A stretch of 64,000 nt of DNA, taken from positions 1 to 64,000 of the forward strand of contig NZ_WEGH01000004.1 in the NCBI RefSeq assembly GCF_009604375.1, written 5' to 3'. Of this stretch, positions 10,322-18,334 are shown piece by piece. The translations under genes were made by a program, and so were the position numbers. Source of the DNA: Actinomadura macrotermitis. GTDB taxonomy: Bacteria; Actinomycetota; Actinomycetes; Streptosporangiales; Streptosporangiaceae. Position 1 is the stretch's first letter, and each line of letters starts with the position of its first letter. Below the pieces are notes generated by a model, which was not told where the DNA came from, searched no databases, and was given only the letters and a program-made list of their open reading frames with translations.

Positions 10322-10347
10322 GGGCGGGCGTGCCGGCGCGCCCGCCC
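10322..10347 (+). terminator. GC hairpin between SDR and permease genes
   Basis: GGGCGGGCG (10322-10330) pairs with CGCCCGCCC (10339-10347) over an 8-nt loop. There is no T-tract, which is usual for high-GC actinomycetes. It would end the monooxygenase/SDR transcript before the permease gene. Confidence 0.5.
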
Positions 10348-10374
10348 CCGCCGTCCGCCGAGAGGACGCTGCCC

Positions 10375-11322
10375 GTGGGTCATGACCTGGGCCACGCCGC
10401 GCTGGCGCTGCTGGCGACCAGCACCTACTACACGGCGTTCGTGATCTTCCGGGCCGCCGCCCTGCGGATGCCGCCGCTGCGCGGCAGCCGCCCCTTCCAC
10501 GTCGCCCGGCACATGCTGACCAGCCCGGTGTGGCTCGCCGGCGGTCTCATCCTGTTCCCCGCGCTGGTCTGGGAGGTCGTCGCGTTCACCGCGATGCCGC
10601 TCGCGGTGGCGCAGCCGGTGTTCGCCGTCGGCCTGGTGCTGCTGGTCATCTACGCGGTGTGGGTCCTCGGCGAGCGCCTCGGCGTCCGCGAGTGGGCGAG
10701 CGTCGCCCTGTTCGTGCTCGCCACCGTGCTGATCGGCCTGTCGGCCGGGTCCGAGGACGGGCTGCGCGCCGAGCCGTCGCTGCGCGCGGCGCTGCGGGAG
10801 CCGTGGCCGATACTGGCCGTGCTCGCCCCGGCGGTGATCGTCGCGGGGCTGGTGTGGCTGGTCGGCGACCGGCGCGCGGGCGGGCGGCACGCCCGCAAGC
10901 TGGCCGGCGTCGCCTACGGGATCGGCGCGGGCGCCTGCGCCGGGCTCGCCGAGGCCGGCATCCGCGGCATCGCGATCGTGTACGAGCGGACCGGCGACGT
11001 GCTCGCCGTCCTCGGCTCGCCCTACCCCTACCTCACGCTCGGCCTGGCCGCGATCGCGCTCGGCCAGCTCCAGGTGGCGCTGCAGCGCTGCCGCATCGCG
11101 ATCGTGGCGACCGTCATCACCGTGATCGGCCGGTCGTACCTGCTGGTCAGCAGCACCGTGCTGTTCGACGAGGCGTGGCCGCGCGACCCGGTGCCGCTCG
11201 CGCTGCGCTCCACCGGGTTCGCGCTGGCGCTCGCCGCGCTGGTGCTGTTCCCGCGCTACGAGCGGGCCGGTGCGCCCGATGTGACGCCGCGGCCCCGTGC
11301 GGCGCGCAGGGCGAACGTCTAG
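10375..11322 (+). CDS. DMT-superfamily (EamA-like) membrane permease
   Basis: The product has about nine to ten hydrophobic segments and short loops, typical of drug/metabolite transporters. It starts VGHDLGHAALALLATSTYY, with membrane segments visible at WLAGGLILFPALVWEVVAF, PVFAVGLVLLVIYAVWVLG and ALFVLATVLIGLSAG. A short basic loop (GDRRAGGRHARKLAG) separates the two repeats of the fold. The GTG at 10375 is chosen because GAGAGGAC precedes it and the first membrane segment begins directly; a longer frame from 10279 adds a proline/arginine-rich leader with no binding site. The substrate cannot be read from sequence. Confidence 0.85.
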   Translation: MGHDLGHAALALLATSTYYTAFVIFRAAALRMPPLRGSRPFHVARHMLTSPVWLAGGLILFPALVWEVVAFTAMPLAVAQPVFAVGLVLLVIYAVWVLGERLGVREWASVALFVLATVLIGLSAGSEDGLRAEPSLRAALREPWPILAVLAPAVIVAGLVWLVGDRRAGGRHARKLAGVAYGIGAGACAGLAEAGIRGIAIVYERTGDVLAVLGSPYPYLTLGLAAIALGQLQVALQRCRIAIVATVITVIGRSYLLVSSTVLFDEAWPRDPVPLALRSTGFALALAALVLFPRYERAGAPDVTPRPRAARRANV

Positions 11323-11332
11323 ATTGCCGGGC

Positions 11333-12085
11333 ATGTCCTTCTCCCCCCTCGGCCGGGCCGCCGCGGCCGCCTCCCTCGCCGCCGCCTGCGTGCTCGTCCC
11401 GGCGCCCGCGCGGGCGGTCGTCGGCGGCGCCCCGGTGAGCGCGGCCCGGTATCCGTGGCTGGGCGCCGTCGGCTCCCCGCTGTTCTTCCTGCGGCCCGCC
11501 GGGCAGTTCTGCGGCGGCGTCCTGATCGCACCCGACAAGGTGCTGACGGCCGGGCACTGCGTGGCGATGCTGCGCGGCCTGCCCGGCGCGCTCACCGTCA
11601 CCTTCGGGCGCTCGGACCTGCGCGACCGCACCGGCGAGCAGGTGTCGGTGCGGTCGATCCGGCTGCACCCGCACTACCGCGAGACCGAGTTCAAGGGCGA
11701 GACCGTCCTGCACCACGACCTCGCCGTGCTCACGCTGACGCGGCGGCTCGGCCGGTCCGTCGCCAGGCTCGGCGCCCCCGGCCGCGCGACCCGCGGGCAG
11801 GTCGCCGGGTGGGGCACCACCTCCGAGGACGACCTTCTCAACACCCGGCTGCGCGCCGCGGCGGTCCCGCTGCCCGGCGACCGGGCCTGCAAGCGCGCCT
11901 ACGGCGGCTCCTACGACGCGGGCGACATGGTGTGCGCGGGCTCCCCCAAGGCCGACACCTGCCAGTTCGACAGCGGCGGGCCGCTGCTGGCCGGCGGCAA
12001 GGTCGTCGGGCTGACGTCCTGGGCGCTCGGCTGCGCCCGCCCCGGCTACCCCGGCGTGTACGCGGCCGTTGCCGACCTGCCCTGA
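11333..12085 (+). CDS. Secreted trypsin-like serine protease homologue
   Basis: A Sec signal peptide ends at ALA-type site ARA (residue 28), giving a mature start VVGGAPVSAARYPW, so there is no pro-segment. The catalytic His75 (LTAGHC) and Asp129 (HHDLAVL) are present, and the serine loop is CQFDSGGPLL with Ser214. The residue before Asp-Ser is Phe212 where chymotrypsin-family proteases have an oxyanion-hole glycine (GDSGGP). The disulfide cysteines are kept. The C-terminus ends at AVADLP, about ten residues short of the usual final helix. It may be a protease with changed specificity or an inactive homologue. ATG at 11333 lies 10 bp after the permease stop. Confidence 0.9.
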   Translation: MSFSPLGRAAAAASLAAACVLVPAPARAVVGGAPVSAARYPWLGAVGSPLFFLRPAGQFCGGVLIAPDKVLTAGHCVAMLRGLPGALTVTFGRSDLRDRTGEQVSVRSIRLHPHYRETEFKGETVLHHDLAVLTLTRRLGRSVARLGAPGRATRGQVAGWGTTSEDDLLNTRLRAAAVPLPGDRACKRAYGGSYDAGDMVCAGSPKADTCQFDSGGPLLAGGKVVGLTSWALGCARPGYPGVYAAVADLP

Positions 12086-12103
12086 CGCCGGGATCCTGGC
12101 CCC

Positions 12104-13027
12104 ATGCGAGTCTTGGTGACGGGCGCGGCGGGATATGTCGGGTACGCGGTGGGGCGGCGGCTGATCGCCGCCGGCCACGAGGTCACCGGGCTGGTGCGCG
12201 ACGCCGGCCGGGCGCTGCCGCCCGGGGTGCGGCCGGTGATCGGCGACCTGCTGGACCCGGTCGCGCTGCGCGCCGCCGTCGACGAGCCCTACGACGGCGT
12301 CTGCCACCTGGCGGCCCGGACCCGGGTGCGCGAGTCGTTCGCCGACCCCGCCGGGTTCTTCGCCGCCAACGTGCAGGGCACCGTCGAGCTGCTCGGCGCG
12401 CTCACCGGGCAGCCGGTCGTGGTGTACGGATCGACGGCCGCGGTGTACGGGACGCCCGAACGGCAGCCGATCCCCGAGTCGCAGGTGCCGGACCCGACCA
12501 GCCCGTACGGGGCGTCCAAGCTGGCCGCCGAGCACCTGCTGCGGTTCGCCGCCCGCGCCGGCCAGGTCGGCGCGACGATCCTGCGCACCTTCAACGTCGC
12601 GGGCTCGGTCGACGGCCGCCCCGACCCCGACACGACCCGGCTGATCCCCAAGGCCCTCGCCGTCGCCGCCGGGCACGCCCCGCACCTGGAGATCAACGGC
12701 GACGGCGCGGCGGTGCGCGAGTACCTGCACGTCGACGACCTGGCGGCGGCGTACGTCGCGGCCCTGGAGGCGGCCCGGCCCGGCGCGGAGCGCGTCTACA
12801 ACGTCGGCAGCGGCACCGGCTCGCCGGTCGCCGAGGTCGTGGCCGCAGTGCAGGAGGTCACCGGCCGCGGCGTCCCGGTCGTGCACCGGCCGCCGCAGCC
12901 CGAGCCGCCGCTGCTGATGTGCGACGCGTCCGCGATCCGCGCCGATCTCGGCTGGCGGCCCGCGCGCTCCTCCCTCACCGAGATCATCTCCGGCTCGTGG
13001 GCGGCCCTGCGGCACGAGGACGGATAA
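12104..13027 (+). CDS. NAD-dependent epimerase/dehydratase (GalE-like)
   Basis: An extended SDR of 307 aa with the NAD site TGAAGYVGYAVGRRL at the N-terminus. It has DLLDPVALRAAVDE as the acidic strand, the catalytic block VVYGSTAAVYG (Ser/Thr) and SPYGASKLAAEHLL carrying the YxxxK pair, and REYLHVDDLAAAYVAAL, a hallmark of the nucleotide-sugar epimerase family. The substrate is probably a nucleotide sugar, but no glycosyltransferase is nearby and the true galactose genes lie 33 kb away. It is followed after 9 bp by the GroES-like gene and may share its transcript. Confidence 0.92.
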   Translation: MRVLVTGAAGYVGYAVGRRLIAAGHEVTGLVRDAGRALPPGVRPVIGDLLDPVALRAAVDEPYDGVCHLAARTRVRESFADPAGFFAANVQGTVELLGALTGQPVVVYGSTAAVYGTPERQPIPESQVPDPTSPYGASKLAAEHLLRFAARAGQVGATILRTFNVAGSVDGRPDPDTTRLIPKALAVAAGHAPHLEINGDGAAVREYLHVDDLAAAYVAALEAARPGAERVYNVGSGTGSPVAEVVAAVQEVTGRGVPVVHRPPQPEPPLLMCDASAIRADLGWRPARSSLTEIISGSWAALRHEDG

Positions 13028-13036
13028 ACTTCCACC

Positions 13037-13357
13037 GTGTCCGAGGCCAAGTTCGAAGTCCAGATGCTCCACGACCGCGTCATGATCCGCAGCGAGAAGG
13101 ACAGCGGGGAGCGCCGCAGCACCGGCGGCATCGTCATTCCCGCAACGGTGGAGCAGACGAACCGGCTGCACTGGGGCGAGGTCTGCGGCGTCGGGCACCA
13201 CGTGCGCACGGTCAAGGTCGGCGACCGCGTCCTGTTCCACCCCGACGACCAGTTCGAGGTCGAGATCCAGGGCGAGAACTACCTGGTCATGCGGGAACGC
13301 GACCTGCACGCCGTCGCCAACGAGCGCCCCGAGCACGGCACCGGCCTCTACCTCTGA
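13037..13357 (+). CDS. GroES-family co-chaperonin-like protein
   Basis: The 106-aa product has the GroES beta-barrel pattern: VQMLHDRVMIRSEKDSGERR, then the mobile-loop-like segment STGGIVIPATVEQ, then GEVCGVGHHVRTVKVGDRVL and ENYLVMRERDLHAV. Bacterial GroES has an IVLPDTA-type mobile loop; here GGIVIPATVEQTNRL is close to it. It is a single-copy paralogue with no groEL in the window, so a role as the main co-chaperonin is unlikely. The GTG start lies 9 bp after the epimerase stop and has only a weak binding site. The main groES gene is expected elsewhere in the genome. Confidence 0.85.
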   Translation: MSEAKFEVQMLHDRVMIRSEKDSGERRSTGGIVIPATVEQTNRLHWGEVCGVGHHVRTVKVGDRVLFHPDDQFEVEIQGENYLVMRERDLHAVANERPEHGTGLYL

Positions 13358-13526
13358 CCCGGGAACCTCGGCCGGCACGAGGCAAGGAAGCGCCGCCGCA
13401 TCCCCGTCGCGGTCGGCCGACGGTGCCCGCACGCGCCGGCTCAAGGGGCACTCCAGTCGGCATGGCCCGGTTCCACCGCCACCGGAGGGATGAGGACGGC
13501 GGCGTCATCCCGGCCGCGTCCGCCGG

Positions 13527-14036
13527 TCAGTCCTGATAGCCCGCCGCGGCCGGCGCCTGCACCGCCAGCGCCCACCGGGTCTCGGCCACCCGCGCCGCCG
13601 CCCTGGCCTGCGCGACCGCAAGCTCACCCCACCCCAGCACCTGCGGCGCGTCGGCCAGCGACGTCATCAACCGCCGGTAGACGCGCCCCCTGTCGGGATC
13701 GGGAGCCCGCTCCTGGAACGCCCCGATCAACCCCACCATCCGCACCTGCGCGTACGGAGCGCGACCGGGCTGCTGCACCTCCTGGTACCCCAGGTAGACC
13801 GCATCGGTGACCACGACCTGGTTCTCCTCCATCGCCTCCCGCACCAAGGTCCGCACCAGATCACCCCTGTCCGCCGGCTCGGGCTTGCCGCCCGGCAGGT
13901 TGAACGCCCCGGCGTCGTCTTGGACCAGCACCCGCGCCGTACGCGGACACAGCAGGTATCCGTACACCTGCGTGACCGACAGCCCGTCGGGGACCGGCGC
14001 CTCACGCCAGAAGTAACGCACGTCCTCCATCTCCAT
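13527..14036 (-). CDS. NUDIX hydrolase, diverged box, 169 aa
   Basis: The product opens MEMEDVRYFWREAPVPDGL and has a NUDIX-like core with FNLPGGKPEPADRG followed by LVRTLVREAMEENQVVV. The NUDIX box is imperfect: the glycine and RE-EE residues are present but spacing differs by about two residues and the late glycine of EExGU is Gln. It may have altered activity toward nucleoside diphosphate substrates. The ATG pair at 14036/14030 gives the correct fold start; the open frame continues upstream but without domain content. It faces away from the NUDIX gene at 14211. Confidence 0.82.
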   Translation of the reverse strand: MEMEDVRYFWREAPVPDGLSVTQVYGYLLCPRTARVLVQDDAGAFNLPGGKPEPADRGDLVRTLVREAMEENQVVVTDAVYLGYQEVQQPGRAPYAQVRMVGLIGAFQERAPDPDRGRVYRRLMTSLADAPQVLGWGELAVAQARAAARVAETRWALAVQAPAAAGYQD

Positions 14037-14210
14037 CGGACCGACGGTAGCGGTCGGCTCCGAGCGGCAGGTCACCACGCGCGGTCGCGCAGGCCACCGA
14101 CACCTCACCTCGCCGCCGCATGTCGCGCCCCGCACACCGCGCGCCGCGGCGGCCATGCTGAAGCCCACGCCCCTGCCCCGCCAGGAACGGCTCCCCCTCA
14201 GGAGGTGCGC

Positions 14211-14585
14211 ATGATCCGCCACTTCACCGCGTCCACCGTCGTCCTGGACGACCGAGCCGAGCGGGTACTGCTGATCCACCACCGCAAGAGCGACTGCCGG
14301 CTGTATCCCGGCGGACACCTGGAGCAGGACGAGGGCCCCGCCCAAGCGGCCGTCCGCGAAGTCCGGGAGGAATGCGGCATCGACCTGCTGCCGGCCGTAC
14401 CGCCGTTCACCCACCCCAAGATCCGTCCGGTGCCGGTACCGCTGGCGATCACCGACGGGCCCGTTCACGACGCCCGGATAGGACCGCACCGGCAGATCGA
14501 CTTCGCCTACGCCGATCCGCCCGGCCTCCCCGAGGAGTTACCCGGGCTGATCGCCCTGGCCGCCCGCCACGCCCGCACCGCTTGA
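14211..14585 (+). CDS. NUDIX hydrolase, 124 aa, with a TTA codon
   Basis: A compact NUDIX enzyme with a perfect box GHLEQDEGPAQAAVREVREE followed by CGI, fitting GX5EX7REUXEEXGU. It begins MIRHFTASTVVLDD after an AGGAGGT binding site at ideal spacing. It would hydrolyse a nucleoside diphosphate linked to another group, needing Mg2+. Leu110 is coded by TTA (14538-14540), the rare codon read by the bldA tRNA in streptomycetes and relatives, which can tie translation to development. A second NUDIX gene starts 18 bp downstream. Confidence 0.92.
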   Translation: MIRHFTASTVVLDDRAERVLLIHHRKSDCRLYPGGHLEQDEGPAQAAVREVREECGIDLLPAVPPFTHPKIRPVPVPLAITDGPVHDARIGPHRQIDFAYADPPGLPEELPGLIALAARHARTA

Positions 14586-14603
14586 GAGAGGTGAGCCATC
14601 GCC

Positions 14604-15131
14604 GTGACCGAACCGACGACCACCCAGCCGTCCCCCGGACCATCCGCCGCCGGGCTGGCGGACGCGGGCTGGTACGCCTCCTGGGTCGCTCCGCACATGC
14701 TGCTGCGCCGCCTCGACGGCGCGGTGCTGCTGATCCGCCGTGCCGGCACCGGCTACCGCGACGGCTGGCTGGCACCACCGGCCGGGCGGATCGAGCCCGG
14801 CGAGGACGTGCTGACGGCCGCACTGCGCGAAACTCGCGAAGAGATCGGCGTCCAGGTCGACCCTGACGACGCGCACTTCGTCCACGTGATGCACCGCCGC
14901 TCGGACGGCCTGCCCGGCCCGTGCCATGCGATCAGTGACTTCTACTTCACCGCCGCGCGCTGGGCAGGTGAGCCGTATATCGCCGAGCCGGACAAGTGCT
15001 CGGAGCTGGTCTGGGTACATCCCGGCGCGCTTCCTCCCCGGGTGATCCCGCACGTGGAGCAGGTGCTGGCGGCCATCGAGCAGCGCCGGCCGTTCAGCAT
15101 CCGCAATTGGCAGTCGCCGCAGAGCAGATGA
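14604..15131 (+). CDS. NUDIX hydrolase, 175 aa
   Basis: The NUDIX box is perfect (AGRIEPGEDVLTAALRETRE then EIGV). The N-terminal strands LLRRLDGAVLLIRRAG and the late HYAISDFYF-like segment (CHAISDFYFTAARW) match the MTH1/ADP-ribose-type fold. The GTG start follows GAGAGGTGAGCC. The gene is the third NUDIX hydrolase in 1.6 kb and its stop overlaps the start of the MFS gene as ATGA, so it is translationally coupled with a transporter. That pairing suggests processing of an imported or exported nucleotide-like compound, which is an inference from position only. Confidence 0.92.
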   Translation: MTEPTTTQPSPGPSAAGLADAGWYASWVAPHMLLRRLDGAVLLIRRAGTGYRDGWLAPPAGRIEPGEDVLTAALRETREEIGVQVDPDDAHFVHVMHRRSDGLPGPCHAISDFYFTAARWAGEPYIAEPDKCSELVWVHPGALPPRVIPHVEQVLAAIEQRRPFSIRNWQSPQSR

Positions 15132-16435
15132 GCGTCGGCGGCAGGGTGCGGGACGCCGTTGCTCCGTTGCGCGGCAACCCCCGATACCGGCGGTACTGGC
15201 TGGCCGGGGTGGCGTCCTCGGCGGGGACGGCGATGGCGACCGGCGCGGTCGCCGCCGCGGTCCTTGGCCAAGGCGGCGGCGCGGGGGCCGTGGCGATGGT
15301 GTTCTTCGGGCAGATGCTGGCCGGGGTGCTGGTGCTGCCGGTCGCCGGGGCGCTGGCCGACCGGTGGCCGCGCGTGCGGCTGATCGTGGCGGTGGAGCTG
15401 ACGACCGGTGTCTTGGTGGCGGCGCAGGCGGGGCTGATCGCCGCCGGGCACGCGCGGGTGCTGTACCTGTCGCTGATCGCCGCGGCCGTCGCGGTCGCCT
15501 CGGCGTTCGCCCAGCCCGCCCGCGTCGGCCTGCTCACCCACCTGGTGCCCGACCGGCACCGGCCGCAGGCCAACGCGCTGAACAGGCTCACTCACTACGC
15601 CGTCATCACCGCCGGCCCCGCCCTCGGCGGGCTGGTCGTCGCCACCGCCGGTCCCGCCACCGGCATCGGCATCAACGCCGCCAGTTTCCTGGCCTCGGGG
15701 CTGTTGATGCTCCGCATCCCCGCCCCGCCCGCACCGGCCCCGGCCGGGTTCGTCGACGAGCTGGCGCAGGGCTGGCGGCTGGTGGTCTGCACGCCGTGGA
15801 TCGTGTGGTCGCTGGCGGGCAGCACGGTCGTCGTCAGCGGCTGGACCGTCGCCTACGGCATCGCCGGCGCCACCTACGTGCAGACCCGGCTGGGCGGCCC
15901 GGCCGCCTGGGGCCTCGTGGCCTCGGGCCTGGGCGCGGGCATGGTGGCCGGGGCGGCGATCGCCCTGGTGTGGACGCCGCGCCGCGCGGCCGTGGTCAGC
16001 AACGCCGCCACGCTGCCGATGGCGCTGCCCGGCGCGTGCATGGCCGCCGCCGCGCCGCTGCCGGTGATCGTGGGCGCGGTGGCGGTCGCGGCCGCCGGGG
16101 TGTCGGTCGCGGCGGTGGCCTGGCGCAGCCTGATCCAGCAGCGCATCCCCGAACACGTCCAAGGCCGGGTGTCGGCATGGGTGACGCTCGGCGAGATCGG
16201 TGTCGCACCGCTGTCCTACCTGCTGGTCGCACCCGCCACAGCGGCGCTCGGGCTGCGCGGCACGCTGGCGGCCTGCGCCGCACTCATCGCGCTGGGATCG
16301 ACCGCGCCGCTGCTGCACCGCTCCATCCGCACGCTTCGTCTCCAACGCAACGAACCCGAACCGACAGGGAAGGTGTCTCATGGAGCAGCCGCCGCAGGTG
16401 CATCCCAGCCGTCTGGTGACCACGCCCGCAGGTGA
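15128..16435 (+). CDS. MFS transporter, 435 aa
   Basis: About twelve hydrophobic segments; the family signature between segments 2 and 3 is seen as GALADRWPRVRLIV. Symmetric halves are joined by a loop near residue 215. Conserved PVAGALAD and AFAQPARVGLLTHLVPDRHR sit where drug-efflux MFS proteins (enterobactin exporter/EntS-like group) have their motifs. A basic, hydrophilic C-terminal tail of about 35 residues overlaps the next gene. Start ATG overlaps the NUDIX stop (ATGA). A closely related but broken copy lies at 16798, so this is the surviving member of a tandem pair. Confidence 0.9.
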   Translation: MSVGGRVRDAVAPLRGNPRYRRYWLAGVASSAGTAMATGAVAAAVLGQGGGAGAVAMVFFGQMLAGVLVLPVAGALADRWPRVRLIVAVELTTGVLVAAQAGLIAAGHARVLYLSLIAAAVAVASAFAQPARVGLLTHLVPDRHRPQANALNRLTHYAVITAGPALGGLVVATAGPATGIGINAASFLASGLLMLRIPAPPAPAPAGFVDELAQGWRLVVCTPWIVWSLAGSTVVVSGWTVAYGIAGATYVQTRLGGPAAWGLVASGLGAGMVAGAAIALVWTPRRAAVVSNAATLPMALPGACMAAAAPLPVIVGAVAVAAAGVSVAAVAWRSLIQQRIPEHVQGRVSAWVTLGEIGVAPLSYLLVAPATAALGLRGTLAACAALIALGSTAPLLHRSIRTLRLQRNEPEPTGKVSHGAAAAGASQPSGDHARR

Positions 16436-16805
16436 GCGGGTCGACGTCGACGAGGGGATCTGGCCATTGGTCAGCGCGCTCTGGGCACGCGGCTGGACGA
16501 CCGTGGGGTCGTGCCAGGACATGGGTGAGGCCATCGGCCGCGCCGGTGCCGCGCCGCCCGCGCTCGCCGAGCTGCAGCGCGGGAGAGCGTGGCTGAAAAT
16601 GCCCAACGCCCATGCCGACGCGTTCCTCGCCGCGGCCGCCCAGGATCCCGAGCTGGCCGTACTGATCCGCCCCCGGCTGGACCGGCCCGACCACTGGCAC
16701 TGCTACACCCAGCGCGGCCCGGCCGGACTCCTGCCCAACGCCCAGATCTACCTGCCCGCGTCGCAGATCGGCCGGGTCGTCGCCGTGCTGCGGGCCGGTG
16801 CTTGA
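16380..16805 (+). CDS. Hypothetical protein, 141 aa
   Basis: The product starts MEQPPQVHPSRLVTTPAGER and has a central block GWTTVGSCQDMGEAIG and a late NAQIYLPASQIGRVVAVLRA. I do not recognise the family. The pattern of a single Cys in TVGSCQD flanked by small residues resembles small actinomycete proteins that follow restriction or NUDIX genes, but no function is known. The start overlaps the last 56 bp of the MFS gene; GGGAAGGTG lies before the ATG. Its stop overlaps the start of the broken MFS copy, so the original layout was MFS, this gene, MFS. Confidence 0.75.
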   Translation: MEQPPQVHPSRLVTTPAGERVDVDEGIWPLVSALWARGWTTVGSCQDMGEAIGRAGAAPPALAELQRGRAWLKMPNAHADAFLAAAAQDPELAVLIRPRLDRPDHWHCYTQRGPAGLLPNAQIYLPASQIGRVVAVLRAGA

Positions 16806-17782
16806 CACCGCCCCGGCGGCGCGGCTGTCGGTGCGCGGCCGGCTGCGGCGGGCGGTGGCGCCGATGCGCGGCAACCGCGACTTCGTGCGGTACTTCACCG
16901 CCTCCAACATCAACTGCCTGGGGTCGACGATGGCGACCGGGCGGCGCGGGCAACAGCGTCAGCCGCGACCTGGTCCCGCCCGCGCAGCGGCCGGCGGCGA
17001 TCGCGCTGAACCGCCTGACGCAGTACTCGATCAAGATGAGCGGCCCGGCGGCCGGCGGCGCCCTGGTCGCCGGAGCGGGCCCGGCCGCCGCCATGGCGGT
17101 CGACTCGGCGCTCACCGGGATCTCGGTGCTGGTCCTGATCCGGGTCGTCGCGCCGCCGTTCACCCGCGACACCGCCGGGTTCTGGACCGACATGGCCGAG
17201 GGGTGGGCGGTCATCGCCGGTGCCCGCTGGCTGCGGTGGACGATCACGGCCTAGGCGGTCGTGGTGCCGCTGTGGCAGGTCGCGTTCTTCGTCACCGGGC
17301 CCCTGCACGCCCGCGACCACTTCGGCGGCGCCGCCGCCTGGGGCCTGGTCACCGCGGCGTTCGGCGCCGGAATGGCCACCGGCGCGGCGATCAGCCTGCT
17401 GGCACAGCCACCCCGCGCGGCGCAGATCGCAGCGGTCGGCTCGGCCGCCCTGGCACTGCCGCCGCTGGCGATGGCGGCCGGCCTGCCCTTGCCGGTGGTG
17501 ATGGCGGCCACCGCGCTGGCCGCCACCGGCCTGGCCATGGCCCAGATCGCCATGCGCGCCGCCATGCAGCACCACATCCCCCACAGCGTCCAAGGACGCG
17601 TCGCGGTCTACAGCGACGCCGCACTCGTCCTGCTCGCCCCGCCGCTGTACCTGGCGGTCGGCCCGCTGATGCACGCCGCCGGGCCCGCCGCACTCCAGAC
17701 CGGATGCGCCGCCGTCATCGCCGTAGCCAGCCTGGCACCGCTGGCCTCCCCCACCGTCCGCCGCCTGGCCCTGGCCCAATGA
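16798..17782 (+). pseudogene. Decayed MFS transporter (deletion, frameshift, stop)
   Basis: The first 48 codons (SVRGRLRRAVAPMRGNRDFV ... GSTMATG) align with the start of the intact MFS protein at 15128. Then about 90 codons are missing and the frame shifts: the alignment resumes in another frame at RDLVPPAQRPAAIALNRLTQ. That frame is cut by an in-frame TAG at 17252-17254 (TITA*AVVVPLWQ) and then continues to a normal end at LRRLALAQ-like residues. Three separate lesions show the gene is dead. The 3' frame from 17261 could in principle start again at an internal codon but would lack half the transporter. Confidence 0.88.
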
Positions 17783-17816
17783 AGCCCCGAACCGGGCGGC
17801 GTTCCAGGTTCTGTCG

Positions 17817-18251
17817 TTAGGACGTGACCACAGCGGGGTTTCCCTCACTCCAGACGCTGGTGATCCTGCGGTGGATGAACCGCCAGCCGTCGGGTGTGCG
17901 GCGCAGCCGGTCGTCGTAGCGACCCCCGCCAAGGAACTTCTCGCCATCGGGCAGCCCCAGACGGACATGCTGGGCCTGGTAGTAGCACGTGTGCTCGGCC
18001 TCGTCACCGTGCACGGTGACGACATGGTTGCCGTTCAGGTGATGAGTGGCGTCGAATCGCGCCAAGCTGGTGCTGATCCTGGCAACGATCGCCTCACCCC
18101 CGAAGATCCGGTCCTCCGAACCGCTGTACTCCCAGCAGGCGTCCTCGGCGAACAGGCCGCCCAGCGCCTGCCAGTCCCTGGTGTCCAGGGCCGTCGCGTA
18201 CGCGATGGCGGCGTCCACGATCGCGGTGCGGTCTATGAGTTCCTGGAGCAT
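17817..18251 (-). CDS. NTF2-like (SnoaL-type) protein, 144 aa
   Basis: The product starts MLQELIDRTAIVDAAIAYAT and shows the NTF2/SnoaL pattern: a helical N-terminus with LDTRDWQALGGLFAEDACWE, then curved strands including THHLNGNHVVTVHG and a C-terminal GWRFIHRRITSVW. Family members are polyketide cyclases, dehydratases or isomerases that use a His/Asp pair in the cone-shaped pocket; the D in LFAEDA and the HHLNGNH segment fit. The internal ATG is chosen because GGAAGGCGG lies before it. It is divergent from the HxlR regulator at 18335, the usual arrangement for a regulated detoxification enzyme. Confidence 0.9.
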   Translation of the reverse strand: MLQELIDRTAIVDAAIAYATALDTRDWQALGGLFAEDACWEYSGSEDRIFGGEAIVARISTSLARFDATHHLNGNHVVTVHGDEAEHTCYYQAQHVRLGLPDGEKFLGGGRYDDRLRRTPDGWRFIHRRITSVWSEGNPAVVTS

Positions 18252-18334
18252 CGGGCCGCCTTCCGGTTGGGTGCACGATTTGATACGGAGTACATGATCA
18301 GTGACCATCAGGGCCGGCGGAAGAAGGCACTTTC

